DNA from: Mya arenaria
Taxonomy: Eukaryota; Mollusca; Bivalvia; Myida; Myidae
Direction: 5' to 3'
Assembly: GCF_026914265.1 (NCBI RefSeq)
Contig: NC_069130.1
Coordinates: 16,329,366-16,393,365, forward strand
Length of the DNA: 64,000 bases
Below are positions 39,396-53,010 of this stretch, piece after piece. The stretch's first letter is position 1. The number at the start of each line of letters is the position of its first letter. The translations under genes were made by a program, and so were the position numbers. Under the pieces are notes generated by a model. The model saw only the letters and a program-made list of their open reading frames with translations, had not been told where the DNA came from and searched no databases.

Positions 39396-42120
39396 TTCGG
39401 GAAATGATGGTTATTTGCTTACAACTTCAAAGGAACTGGATATAAACGTTAAAACGGGATTACTGCAACAAATCAGTTTCAACTCGATTGTGAAGAAAAC
39501 TATTATCAAATATAGTTCATTTTTTGTTTAGACTAAAAGTTGATGTCCAAAAGGACTCAAATCCCAAATATTGGATGAGAGACGGACAACAAAAGTCCAA
39601 CTCACCCTAGAATACAACATTTATTGCATAATGCCATCCAGTTGTGTTGCATTCGTTTATTTACCAACACATCATTGAGCGCATCATAGGTCATTATGTA
39701 TATAAAGCAAGTCTGTTATGCTTTAACTGTACAATTCATTACTTTTTCATTACAAAATCGATTGTGTTCATATCATGTTTTATCCTAAGAACCCCAGGAA
39801 CCAATTGCATTACTGTTCAAAAAAGTTGTATATGTTTGTTTTTTATACTTCAAGGCAGCAGACAAATGGAGTATGCTATGGGTGCAACTGAGATGTACAA
39901 TCGATTAGAATAAGCCCCTTGCCATTTTTAATTGTCCATGCATGTCAATAACTTCGACGATAGATACTATACATAATGATTTGGTTCAATCAAGTTTTTC
40001 ATGTAAGTTTATACTAACGACTTAGACATTTTTTACTGATTCGGTAGACTAATTCCATTCAAATTTAATTATATTTCGTGAGTACTGCAACAGAAGGGAA
40101 TTATAGGTCAATAAAAAGGGGCATTTTTTAAATCTTTCGAAAAGTTGGCAGAATTCTATATATATATATACGTTTTTACAATGATGGTAATTTTATTAAT
40201 TTATTTCGCAATTTACCGTATGTCTGAGTAGAATTTACGACAGGTGTTTGTGTAAGTAAAAACAAGACTGTCTGAATAGGTAAAACAAGTAATTTAGATA
40301 AAAAAGGCATTTGTTAAATAAATTTTCAAATATTACAGCTGGTTATGAAATAGAGCTGTTATCTAATGAAGTATTGAAATCGAAGGCGTCCATATTGGTA
40401 GGGTTGATTTATATTCATATGGTATAGTTATTATGGAATGTTCTGGTTAATAGTAACAAATGCACTAGAAAACAAATATCGTTGTTTATAAAACTATGTT
40501 ATGAAATACTGAAACACGTCTACGAAGTTAAAATTTGGCAATGTGTATTAAGAAATTTTACATACGTAGGATTTTATCACGTTGGCTAAAATATTTCTGT
40601 ACGATCAGTAGCTTAAATATTATCTAGATTTGTATTAATGTCCAACCTTATAATAAAGGCTTATTTAAATTGCATTAAAATAAGATTAAACATAGGACTC
40701 TGTAGATAGAATAGAACTCTTTTGAAGTGAATACCTTGTCATATATGTAAGGTACTTGAAGAGACGTTCCAGTAGTTTTGTTAATGTCAAATGTATGTTG
40801 AAATAAGTTATACTCATATACTTATAAATTATCGAATGCATAATTGTATATAACGCTTTTGAATTAAGAAATAGAATTGAGAAGTTATTTACAAAATGCA
40901 CGTTTAAATAATGATATTATAAACACTTCGTTTAGTTTCACCGATTGACATATTCATGTGTCCCTAATAGAATTTAGTTTGATATTGGAATGAAATGACA
41001 CATCGAATAAGACATTGAAATACACATTTGTATTGGCACCATTACATACATAAGCATACTTGATACATTTGATTATATTATAGTTAAGCCATACGTCTAC
41101 AGGAAATTGTTTTGAACTGCAAAATTGCTATTAAATGTTTTCTTTCTGATGTCTGTCTATGTAATAGCCAAACATTTATTTTACCGTTCACCATGAATAT
41201 AAAGCATTAAATACTATTTATGAATTGTCAAGAGTCATATTTCCTATTTTATTGTGTATTTTGTTTGAAACGTTTAATGCAAGTTAAAACTGTATTATGT
41301 TCTGAAAATATAGTAGAAATATGCTCATTTGTAAAACTATTTAGGCATATGTAACACTACGTGACCAAACAATTAAATATTTGAAAAAAAATCTTAGCTG
41401 TCGTTTCTAGAAATTATTATCAGTATAAACATCGTAATCCACATTGTCTAAGTACCATCTATGGAAAAGCTTATTTCAGACAGTCACCACAATCGTTCAT
41501 TGACGAAAAACACCCTTAAACTATTAGGTCTGACAGAAATTGAATGGCCGTGCTCGTAAATAGTGGTAACGTTGCCAAAAAATATTAACTATTTGGAAAA
41601 AAAATCAGTTAGTTCATCTGACATTTGACTTTAAACTTTTATTTGAATTGACACAGCGTCAAAAGCTTTGCAAGGGGCGTCTATCTATTTGTTACAGTCC
41701 AAGTTATTTCCATCAATAATTTATCGTTGGAATGTTTATAGTTTATGCTACGTTTCGATATTGCGATAAACCCTTGCTGAAAATGAATTATTTGATAGTA
41801 AACTAAACTGCTTGTTGACATTCATTTTAATAACATAAATAAATGCATAGTCATTGAAACGACCATTCACGTATAGTTTACTTGCTTTATTTATACCTCA
41901 TGCTACCTTTACATGTAATGAAAACTTTACGTTTGACAGGTAAAACTCCTTTGAGATAATCCTTCGTTAAAAATGAACAAGACATAAATCATCGGGTATG
42001 GAACGGGTGAATGTTTTGATAGTAAAATAAACCCTTGATGATTATGATTTCAATACTTTATATAATTGCTTACTCATTGAAGAAGACCATATATGTATAG
42101 TTTACTTGCTTTACTAATGA
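39396..42120. other. Intergenic, no gene recognised
   Basis: AT-rich. An acceptor-like TATACTTCAAG near 39,855 precedes a short open stretch GSRQMEYAMGATEMYNRLE ending at 39,913. I cannot link it to any gene. Short TA run at about 40,158. Confidence 0.5.
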
Positions 42121-42179
42121 TGGCGTGTAAATGGGATCTACAAGGGCGCAAGATGTAGACTATCACTTGTTGTGCTCTG

Positions 42180-42630
42180 CAAGAGTGGGGGTACAACGTT
42201 TTGTGCTGTAAATGGTGAAAAAACACGTTATTTGCTCTGCGAGTGATGGGATACCACGTTTTGTGCTCAGATTGGTGGAATACCACGTTATTTGCTCTGC
42301 AAATGATGGGATACCACGTTCTGTGCTCTAATTGGTGGATTACCACGTTATTTGCCCAGCAAGTGATGGGATACCACGTTTTGTGCTCTAATTGGTGGAA
42401 TACCACGTTATTTGCTCTGCAAGCGGAGGGATACCACGTTTTTTCTCTATTTGGTGGAATACCACGTTATTTGCTCTGCAAACGGAGGGATACCACGTTT
42501 TTTTCTCTAACTGGTGGATTACCACGTTATTTGCCCAACAAGTGATGGGATACCACGTTCTGTGCTCTAATTGGTGGAATACCACGTTATTTGATCTGCA
42601 AATGGAGGAATACTACGGTTTGTGCTCTGC
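42180..42630. repeat. 60-bp minisatellite made of two 30-bp halves
   Basis: About seven to eight copies of a unit of roughly 60 bp. Both halves contain ATACCACGTT, one followed by ATTTGCTCTGCAA and the other by CTGTGCTCTAATTGG. GTGGAATACCAC forms a small dyad in each unit. Open frames across it are repeat artefacts. Confidence 0.93.
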
Positions 42631-42639
42631 AAGTGGAAA

Positions 42640-44158
42640 GCAGCTGGTTGCTGCCTTTTTGAGGTAGAAATGAAGTCCTTTGCAAATTAAATTTATTCGA
42701 ACATTCTTACTATTACAAATAACATTTACAATACAACAGTGAAATCACTTAGTTGTTTACGGATGTTTATACATGTTTTATTGAACATTGTAAAAATATA
42801 AAGAAAAATGTAAAGAAAAATCAGAGTTAGCATGGACGAGTTAAGTTTTTTAATCACTGATATGCTTCTTTATTTAAATACCTGTTACAATTTTGTTTAT
42901 TCAAAATGTGTCATGGATTGCGGAAGCCGAGAAGTTCTACACATCATTTTTTGCTAAGTATCTCATCATACATTAATGATGCCCAATGTTTTCAAAGGGC
43001 AAATTTAGATCTGCAGAGTTTAAGGATAAGTAATCTCTATGTTTTGCTCGACATTCGCGACAAGCCTAAGTACTAACTTGATTCGGCTTTATTTATACTA
43101 TGTTAGATGTTAAGTTTATGGTATAGGCGTATTTGGAACAATTGTTTGACCCACGATCTTAGCGCGTAAAAAAATATTTCCGTTTTAAAAATGATGATTT
43201 GTCGTCTGCTTGTATACTGAGACGATTGGCTGAAGGATATTTGTGGAAATTAATGAGGTTCTCGTGCTGTGGTTTATAAGAAGCTCCAAGGCGTGATTGG
43301 CCACTGGGTTTTTTATTGGCAGCGATAATAATTAATAATTAATAATAATTTTGAGTCAATATTTCCCAGCCACCACTCTCCACTGTTGTGTTTTTTTCTT
43401 GATAATGTATAAATTGTTTGTTGTTGTTTTTCATATTACAGACAAATTTGAAGAAGTCCCGTTTAAACAACTGCGACTGGCATAAATATTCATTACTATG
43501 TGTGTTTTTTAATATGAAGGAGACCAGATAAAATGGCTGAGGAAGGTGACCATGTGTCGGTACAGTTCAAATTAACGTATAAAACATGTTTCTCAATGGT
43601 TAAATTAGTTTCGTTTCAGTTTAAACTTTACGGACGGAAATTATGGTGTTCATTGCGTTTTGCTGTAAGGTTTTGAGTGAATGAAGTTGCCTCCATTGGA
43701 ATGCACACCAAAAATGACATACATCTCAAACCCCAAGGGACTTGAGATTTCCATAATTGTCGGATGCAATATTGATCCTATATATTTACCTTTGAAAAGA
43801 AACTGTTTGTACCAATAAATTGTGCTGTACAAGTTTTGCATGTCTTTCTTGTATTGTTAAAGTAGAAGTATGTATGTAATTTAATTGATTCATTGGCTAT
43901 GGTATCCTTCCACAAAGAGTAGGCGTTACCAGAACAATTTCGTCTCAAAATCAATTGCCGCAACATTAATGTATTTCATACTCTTACTCCTCGTTCTTTA
44001 TTTTATTCCGATACGAAAAACATGCATTCTTCTTCAAAATGGCACTGTCCTCCTTGTGCAAAAGAACAATATATTCTATAATCGATACTGTGAGGTATTT
44101 GCTCTTTGTCATGCTTATCACCGTCGCAATAAACATACAGTTTTATGCGTGCGCAATA

Positions 44159-44233
<75 letters not shown>

Positions 44234-45590
44234 GCCACGTGTATTAAGCACATTTTACATTCAAGCGACATAGACAATGTGAATAATCGGGTTTTAAAGC
44301 GACACAATGTTAATGTTCAATTTTCTTAACTTTTGTTAACATTCTGTTGTTTTACATTATTGTACTTCCATGAACAAACACAATCTGCAACTGGCCAAAA
44401 TTTTGAACATATAAAAACTAAAGCTATCAATAATTGCTTAATTAATCAAAAAGTGTGTTTTTTTGTAACAGCTTACCATTGTAACAGACATTTGGTATGC
44501 GTATAAGTGAGTTCTATTTTCTAAGAGGGAAACGTAAATGAGCCCTTAATGTAGTGCAGTAAATAAATGTAATATTACAGTCCAACCACGTTGGCTGGAA
44601 CTTCAAGGGACCGGCGAAAATACATCGAGCCTCAGAAAATTCGAGCCAAAAAACAATGCTCACCTTCAATAAAAAGAAAAATAATCATCATAACCAATCA
44701 TCAGTTGTAAGAAACGGTAGGTGGAGAACTCGAGTTTACTATGATTTACTATTTTTTGGAAAATTTCCTCATTTAGCGAGATTTGACATTGGAAGAGGCA
44801 GAACTTTATCTCTATGAGCCAAATGTGAGATGTAAGTGAAAGTTAATGATGTTTTGGATCTTTGAGATAAAACAACAAAAAACAAACAAATCGCTTTTGT
44901 CATGTGCGGTAAAGGGAGAGAACTGATGCATAACGCAACGCATAAAACAGTAAAGAGTTATTCATCGGAATCAGTTTTATAAATTGGTAGAATATTGTTG
45001 GTAATTAATTTAACACTTTTAAATTGCGTAGTAGTCATTCTTTTTAAGTACTGTTCATCATGGTTTCTATTTTAAGAATGAATCAAGACTACTTAGCCAC
45101 TGTTGTATACAAAAATCAAAGTTTTAATTGGGTAAATAATGAGTATCATATTATGTAAGTAAGTATTAAATTGGATCATTCAAACATGTATATGTAGCAA
45201 CTTGCAAAGGAATTCCCAACTATTGCTCAACACTTACTCAATTTCAAAATGATTAATAAGCGTGTAACAGTTTCAACGACAGATTTAATAGGGAAAATGA
45301 CACCTACTGTTTTATAAGTCTGCAATCTCATTATCGTAGCGCAATAAAACATTAATAGATCCGCATCAAGTGCAGTTTCGTGGTCGCAGTGGTATTTTTG
45401 CCATCTTTCGTGTGAGCTGGGCATTCCGTAATTTTAGAAATGTTTTAATCACTGTTTACACTCATCATATCGTACATTTTATTATGTGACCAAGATAACA
45501 TAAAGTTATAAAGGATGTACATTAACATTAAATGTTTAGTAAATTATGAAATGAAACAACGTCTTTCAGAAAACAACACGGTAGAGATGG
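42640..45590. other. Intergenic, microsatellites, one possible first exon
   Basis: A TA microsatellite at 44,160-44,230. At 43,534 an ATG in good context (AAAATGGCTG) starts MAEEGDHVSVQFKLTYK, downstream of inverted CCAAT motifs (ATTGG) near 43,225 and 43,300. No donor or following exon is convincing. Nothing else is recognised. Confidence 0.45.
44160..44230. repeat. TA dinucleotide microsatellite
   Basis: About 35 uninterrupted TA dinucleotides. The Tyr-Ile repeat frames over it are not genes. Confidence 0.98.
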
Positions 45591-45592
45591 TA

Positions 45593-45593
<1 letters not shown>

Positions 45594-45642
<49 letters not shown>
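45594..45642. repeat. TAA trinucleotide microsatellite
   Basis: About 16 TAA/AAT repeats, roughly 230 bp downstream of the stop codon of the family 1 gene ending at 45,876. Confidence 0.97.
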
Positions 45643-45643
<1 letters not shown>

Positions 45644-46269
45644 TTTTTTACTTTACATGTTACAGATTAAAATACGTATTTTGGAGTAGAATCTAATACT
45701 TGCTAATGACACAAAGCCAATATGATACAATAGTTTTATATATTAACTAATGACTCAATGAAAATCTTATATTTAATTTACATATTACAGATTTACAACG
45801 TATTTTGGAGTAAAAACTAAATAAATGATGTAGACACAACGCCAGTATAATACAATAGTTGCATACATCAATTGATTACTTTTCGCAGCAACTACAATCC
45901 ATCGCAGCTCTTGAGATAGCAGCTGCTGAAAACAACGTTGTCAAAAATGCCTTGTACCCGACTCCTACAGGCACTGCACCGCCCAACAAGGCCATGAGAG
46001 AGGCAGCAGCTCCGAAACCCAAAGCTGGCAGACCAAACGTAACAAGGCCTGTAAGAGCTAGAACGCCTCCTATTCCAATAGCTGCAGAACCCCCTAAGCA
46101 CCAAAAGATACAATATGATTGAGCATCTGTGAAGTCGACTCCGAGTTTACACCATAACGCTGAAAAATTCAAAAATGCATTGTTATGTTAAATAATTAAT
46201 CTCAATTGATTTTTAGACATTAACGTTTGGACGAACAACGTAGGCCACAACATATTTGTGTTGTTGATC

Positions 46270-46675
46270 AAGAAAACGTTTAAAATATAAACTTTCATTG
46301 TTTTACAGGAAATTTTCAAATATATAAATATTTTAGCTAAAATCCGATTATCATCCCATAATTCAACCATTAAACTTGGGAGACATAAAAAATTTCAAAG
46401 ACAAGATCGGAAATGCTCACTGTGTAATTTCAACAATATTGAAGAATAATTTCATCTTGTATAAGTTTGTCAAATGTATATTGATACAAGGCAGAATTAT
46501 ATTCCTTGAAATTATGTCAGACATCCTAGATTTGGAAAAAGATATATCATTACTCAATTCTGACAATATATCTCTGTTAGTAAGGTATTTCATTTTTAAT
46601 GCGTGCAATATTGAATTGATTATGTGTATGATGAGCTGTACATGCTTAAGTTGAATAAACATTCTGTTCTGTTCT
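46270..46675 (+). mobile_element. 5'-truncated LINE fragment with GTTGATC target duplication
   Basis: Flanked by GTTGATC at 46,263-46,269 and 46,676-46,682. The paralogous intron near 53,975 has a single GTTGATC, which is the empty site. The 3' end carries TTGAATAAACATTCTGTTCT with a TTCTG repeat tail. Degraded translation across frames recalls the C-terminal end of non-LTR reverse transcriptase ORFs (a C..C....E...H...C.LY zinc-knuckle-like stretch near 46,415-46,490). It is 406 bp and dead. It lies in intron 3 of array unit 1, antisense to the gene. Confidence 0.8.
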
Positions 46676-48477
46676 GTTGATCTTCACCCGAAAATTATGT
46701 TATTGAAGAAGTTGAAAGATCAAACAAATAATAACACTTGATATGCGAATTCTGTTGCAGTTTCAAGGATATAGGTGCATGAGTTGTATAGCTACATAAG
46801 ACATAACATGTGTAAAACAATCTATGCTAAATATAAATTATTCTTGAGCCCATGACTGTATATCAAACAAGCTCGTTCAACATGCTGCTATTTTTATACC
46901 ATATTTTACAAAGTTAAGGGATTTAACATGTTTAAGCCCTGTGTATTGTTAAAAATATCCAGCTATTATGTGGTTTAATTATTTGAGTGAGTCATTGAAT
47001 GAATTCTTAGATATTAACAAGTAACTGTAAACATTCGTGTAATTTTTGTAAACAGTTTTTTTATAATAGTAAAGTTTGGTTTCCAGAATTATAGAATAGA
47101 GACGAGTATTTGCAACTTTAGAGTTCATATTCAAAATATGATCACTCTGTTATTATGTGAAATGTTTAAACGATGTTACGCAAAGTAAGCTATATTTCAA
47201 TGGTTAACAAGTAACCTTCTATACGACAACGTGATTTTCATAAAAACAATTTTAAAATCATGGCAGGTTCACATGAGCCTTTCCTGAAAAGAATATGCTA
47301 TTTATTTTGAGCTTAATATATTTCAGATCATATTTTACTAAGGCATGTGAAAATATTTCTTTGAATATCAACTGGAACATGATCAGTAGCCAAAGGTTTA
47401 AACTAAAACCCCATTTAATGGCACAGGTTTAATGCCAAAGACATAGAACACAAAACAAAAGATATCACAAACAAGAAATAATGAATGACAGCACCAAATT
47501 CCACAAACAACACAGTTTATATATGATATAAAAACTAGGAGTGTTTATCATGGATTGTTAGGAACCGGATGAATAGATAAACCAGTTCGTGTGCACAACC
47601 TCGCCCCAAAACTCTTGTACGTCCGAGTTAACTGTGACAGAGAAGACTGATGCACGATGGCCTATTCAAGGCAATTGATAAAGTGTCATGAGAGTTTGTG
47701 TAACAATGTTTATGTTTCAATTACGAGCCACAAAATTGTTCAGACAAATTTTAACTAGGTCAAAGACAATTACCCTTGTTAGAGCAAGTAAAATATGACA
47801 GAAATGGTAAGTGTAAAACAACTCATGTTTCCCATTATACCTATGAAGTTTCACAATCGTATGCGTAATGTTTATGGCACTATATACGCCACTATTATAT
47901 TTGACTTGAAACACTTTTCAAAAATATTGAATTGGAAACAGTAACCGAACAATCCAAAATATAATGTGTATACTTCTAAACGAATAATGACTTAAAGATA
48001 ACAAAAATCTTTATAAATAAATGTCACCCTATCATTATGGACGCTTAGTGCTGCAGGGTCTCCATGTAAAATGACAAGCTGGAAACATAGAGTCTATGTG
48101 TCTGTCCTGGATGGCAGTGCGCATGTGCAGAACACAAGCCTCTCTATTTTCACGCTCTTTGTAGCCAAAAATGGATTCAGCGACGCAACGCAGCAACGAA
48201 AATCGTACAATACCATTATTCTAATTAAAACATTAGGTCAGGTAACAGTTTTGTAAGTTTAACTGAAACTTAACAAAATATATCAATACGAGATACGCAA
48301 CATTCGAAATGATATTTCTAAATCTATCCTGAACCTTAGTGGGAAGTCATTCGATAACTTTTTTAGTTCCTATGAAATGATTGAAGGCAATGACTAATAT
48401 TAGTTTTAACAGTATATATTTTACAACAATTGTGAGCAAAGATTGATAACTTAAACTTAGTCACTTTCGTCAGCACG

Positions 48478-48625
48478 ATTGTGAGAGGCAGTGTGATATT
48501 GTATTGTGGGGGGAACGGGGAAAACCCACTTGTACTACGTGATGACCCAGGCCAGGAATTGAGCGCGGACCGCCTAGTTGAGAAGCGAGAGCACTAAACA
48601 GTATGCCTACCGGACAACCTGATTA
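48478..48625 (-). mobile_element. tRNA-derived SINE, intron 2 of array unit 1
   Basis: Same family as 5,935-6,128: shares GTGATATTGTATTGTGGGG, AAACCCACTTGT, GACCCAGGCCAGG and CCGGACAACCT in the same order. A more degraded copy occupies the same intron of array unit 2, so the insertion predates the unit duplication. Confidence 0.7.
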
Positions 48626-50214
48626 AGATTATGAGTCCAAGGACGTAAACTTACGTGCAGGAATCGTTTGTTATCGTTTCGATGTATCCGATGGTCTCGC
48701 AGTCTGACCTCTGAAAAGCATCTTCGAATTTCTGCACATCGGCACAAATATAATCAGGCGCTAGACTTCCTGTAATGTTATTGTATTCATTGGAAGGCTT
48801 TAGTGTCGCTTTTATGCAAAACAATTCATAGTGCGAAAGAATGTTGAAAATGCAAGTTAAGAAACGTTTATTGATAAGTTTTACATTTAGTTTTGATGGA
48901 CATTGGCTCGAGGGAAAAAATAACATGATTTCCAAGATTGTTATGGAGTAAGAACATCTTTACACAGAAACTTTATACCAGTGATTTGTTGAAATTGTGT
49001 TTCAAATTTACGGAAAGTCTTTATGACAGTATTTGAGACAACACTTTAAATACTTTGTGACTACCTATTGGTATGTTTAAAATGAGAAATATATTCAAAT
49101 GAATAGTGCCAAATGGTGACTTGAATGCGTTTTCTATTCACAAAATTAAGGCTTAATATCTGTCTTTCAATTGAATCAATCACAGCAAAGCAACATGAGT
49201 AATTTGGTAGTTAAAGCAATTCTTAATTTGTTACAAGTTTTCGTAAAAAAACATATATTTTGGGCCAAAATCCGATAAAAATGTGTTTATTATTTGCTTG
49301 GATTTCAAAATACCTACGAATATATCGCAAGTTTATAATGGTTATTTCAGAACAGACGGAATTCGGTGTATTGGAGATTTTGGTCCTTAAAATCCACATT
49401 TGTACTGTGGAAGACACTGAACAATGAACTAACAACACAATATACACACACATTCATACATATTCTATCCCAGCCTCTTGAGTCACCGCCTTGGAACGGT
49501 CAGCAAAACAAACAAACAAAGGTTCACTTTGTCATGGCTTTCGATCCTGACGTTTGTCTCAAATTTATCCATTTACTACCTGCCACAATTTTAAAAATGA
49601 AGTAAAATCCCAAATAGCAATGCTTTATTGCCACCACTGTAATAGAGCAATACATTACCTAAACTACAAATGAAGTTGTACGCATACATATTCAATCGTC
49701 TTTCCACTGCAGTAATCACTCGTATGTTCGATAAACTGCTCTTCTATCTTAAATCTGAACAAAAGGCGATATACCCCATGCTTTCAACAAAACACAAACA
49801 GGGCTTAAATGTTGACATTTTGATGGTATTACGTGCATGTTCTGGCCTAACCAACCATTGCATTGAAGTGATTCCATAAGCAAAAAAGAGTCTCGTGTAA
49901 TGTCACACCATCATTTCAAATGAAATACAACGCTGCATTGATATTAAATGAAAACATTAAGCGATCGTTATACAAATGCATTATTATTTGAGCTTTACCA
50001 CATTGATTTAATTAGTGAAGTAAAAAGTAAGAAACCTTAGATGCATGGCCGAACGATATGTTGTATATCTCCAACAAGTGATTGTGAATCTGTTTAAATG
50101 AATAGGACCAAATGTATTTTATCTTAAAGCTTATTTAAGATTAACAAATCATGAAACGTTAAACATACCTGTAAAATCAATCATACTCATAGTTATAACA
50201 CAGAAAAGAAACAT

Positions 50215-53010
50215 TTCAATTCAATTCCCTTCATTGTTATCGAATTATTTATAAATTTGCTAAACACACAACTTAACTTATTTGCTCCACAAAGAATTGT
50301 GTACGAAATTCAGCAATTCATGAATAGAGTACAATCATATAGTCAGTAGAGTTCAACTAAGCTTTTTATCGCCAATTGCTATTTGAAAATATATTTTTGC
50401 CGATTGACAAAGACTGCCATTAAAGGTGGCAAGTCAAACACGCACAATAACATTAATACTTTGAAATTATTAAGTGTTGATATACTTTAAGATGAACTGG
50501 CACATTTTTTAGTTTAATGCATGCACTTTTGTGCCCAAATATTTGAATCAAAATTATGTCGAACAAACATTATAAAGGAATATATCGGTTCCAAATGGCC
50601 TTCTTCATTCATATGAAATACGTTTTCCTATGTTCATGTAAATCAATATTATCAGTATATTACCTCCGATACGGTTGGTTGACTGGCATAAAATACGGAC
50701 ACGTGGTTACGGTAGTTTTTGCGGAAGAATCCAGAACGCCCAGTTACCAGAGACAGCCAAGTATTGATATATACTACCAGCCAACAGATTGGTCACTGAG
50801 GACGCTCATTGCAATTCATAACACGCTGTGTGTAGCTTAGACTGTTACTTACCTACGTCAGACGTTTTGGATAACATCCATGAGACAGCACGTAAGAATT
50901 ACGCTACGTCGATGGGTCAACAACTTTAAAAAAACAGGGAAGTCCTACAATGCACCGGACTACCAACACTACTGGCCACGGGACACAGCGAAGAACCCCC
51001 TTTCTCTGTTGAGAGTGTAGGTATTAACATAGACTTACATATCAAAAAGGCATAGACAGCAAAATAAAAGCAACATTTGTCTGGTTAAGTTAACACTTGA
51101 GTCGCCATTTAGTAAAATACCAGATTTCGCCAAAAAATAGTTTTTGCTGGCTTTTAGACTTTTCGTAAGCAGACGACCACTGGCAAGATAAATGAAAGCC
51201 TACAATTACACCACCTTTTAAACTGTCGCCAATCAGATTCAACTTTGCGCATCACTGAATATCTGTACTGCTCTTACACAGATACAGTGGTAGTACACTC
51301 TAAATGAGCATCTGTCCGGGAACCTCTTGACTGAACCTCGCACATGTATATTTGGCGGTTGTAATCTGTTTAATGGATGTTTGGTTCACAGAACTCTACT
51401 AAATTAAATGTGAATCTACCCGTCTATTCCAATGGCAGGGGCATGACCATGAACACTAAACAATTATACATTAAGAAACAACCTGGCCGTTCATTTCATT
51501 GTTCACCTAATGCGAAATCAATTAAACAAAACGGACACCAACGGAAAAGTTTTTTTACACTCGACGGAGGTACATATAAATACTTTTGTTTAGTTCAATG
51601 TATACATTTGCTTGATATTGTTTTGTTTCGAAATAATTTTTCATTTTATACTCTAGTACGCCTTTTATTGATTAGCCTACATTTCAGTAAATATGATACA
51701 ATTTATTATAATTAGCCATTGAGGTCTATTGCATTTTTAAATATTTGCGATTAAGCGACATACATACAAGTTATTGTCAAGTTCTGAATTCATTACCTAT
51801 CGAAGAAATTCAATATTTGTGCACACGTATTGCTAGATAAATATTTGAATAATTATAAACTTGAGTTGTGTCAAAATAAGAGTTAAAACCATTCAGTATT
51901 TTTCGTTCAAATTTGCTTTGTGGAAAGAGCACGTAAAGAGCACGTAAAGAACTTAATTGGATATGATTTTCCTAATATAGTCCGTAATTGAACGCACTCT
52001 TTACGCGCTTTGTAAACCAAACAATGAACCTTTTGGTCATGTCAGTGCTACTTAATAATTTACATATCGCGTTACCTTTGAAAGTTTAAATTTTAGCTCA
52101 TTATTTTCAGGTCATATATTAATTTTAAAGATTTAGTTGCCTGTAAGAATGCAATTTAAATATAAAATATCTTACAACGTTTATACATCAGTGTTTAAAC
52201 GAGAAGTTCTTTAATTTCAATAAAAATCATAGTTTTGAACTTTGAGTTATAACAAGTTCTGTATTATCTGGCTCTTTATATGAAGTTTTACAAACAGAGT
52301 TAAAGCTGTATTGTGTGCCTGTCATCAAATAGAATTGTTAAAAAACAGTGTTTGTACTTCACAACTTCACCAAACAGTGTCTTTTTGCATGATTCAGAAT
52401 TTCTAAATATGCAGTTCTAATAAATTGAATTTAAAAAATAACAAGAAGAGCCCTAATCGCATGTATACATATTTCTGATACAACAATTATAGTAGTTTCA
52501 TTCTAAACAAATAAATTTAGGTCTCGTTTTTTGTTCGAAAATAGATTGAAGTTGATGCCAAAGATAGGTACGCCGGATTAGAACAAACCCGAGTCACATT
52601 CCATGAGAAAACAAGCAAGTATAATTTACAGTAACAAACTAAATTTCATTGACACAATATTTCAGCATACTCGAACAATACAAGCAAAATTTCGGGAAGG
52701 AGCTCCCTTAACAATCCATATCCAAAGAAATTTTCAGAAAATAAATACAGTCCTTTTTTGTTCGAGTTTTTTGCACATCTCTATTCTTCCATTCAAATTT
52801 GAAACAGCTAAGCGTGAAGTTTTTCTAGTCATAAACTCCTGAGGGACTCTTTTTGATTTATATCGCACTTTGCTGGGGATGGCCTCGTGATCTTGATAGT
52901 AGCGATTGTAGTCCGTTTCAAATGTCGCTATCAAAACAGAGTAATCAGGTGTGCGCGTCCTTTCGCGGAGTTTACAGGTTATCTAATGGCAGTTATATGT
53001 CACCATATTA
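50215..53010. other. Upstream region of array unit 1 and 3' flank of unit 2
   Basis: No gene supported. Largely homologous to 57,848-61,860 (for example GTTACTTACCTACGTCAGA near 50,845 and 59,756). A 112-codon frame at 51,377-51,715 is broken in the paralogous segment near 60,270-60,410, so it is unlikely to be coding. Confidence 0.55.

Larger units (their letters stand above)
45876..50214 (-). pseudogene. IFI27-like family 1 gene, array unit 1, exon 3 splice sites lost
   Basis: Exon 1 50,214-50,169 (MFLFCVITMSMIDFT, signal peptide), exon 2 48,769-48,655 (GSLAPDYICADV to ITNDSCT) and the last exon 46,159-45,876 (WCKLGVDFTDAQSYC, CLGGSAAIGIGGVLAL, LPALGFGAAASLMALLGG, AAMDCSCCEK, stop) are open with good splice sites. 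Exon 3 (about 48,050-48,210) keeps an open frame with CVAESIFGYKE, CVLHMRTAIQD and SMFPACHFTW. Its donor, however, reads CTAAGC instead of GTAAGC, and about 20 bp including the acceptor seen in the 55.7-kb paralogue are missing. Joining exon 2 to exon 4 directly breaks the frame. So it is a probable pseudogene unless another exon 3 boundary is used. The 6-16 domain here is shorter than at 62.0 kb, lacking the ATLQS block. Confidence 0.72.

Noticed and set aside
43885-44251. Tyr-Ile repeat frames
   Set aside because: Translation of the TA microsatellite at 44,160-44,230.
47849-47899. 51-bp segment with acceptor- and donor-like ends in intron 3 of array unit 1, recurring in units 2 and 3
   Set aside because: Its phase does not fit between exon 3 and the last exon, and the acceptor AG is absent in the other units. 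Conservation follows from unit duplication.
51377-51715. 112-codon plus-strand frame beginning MFGSQNSTKLNV
   Set aside because: The homologous segment at 60.27-60.41 kb has stops and length changes, so there is no sign of coding constraint.
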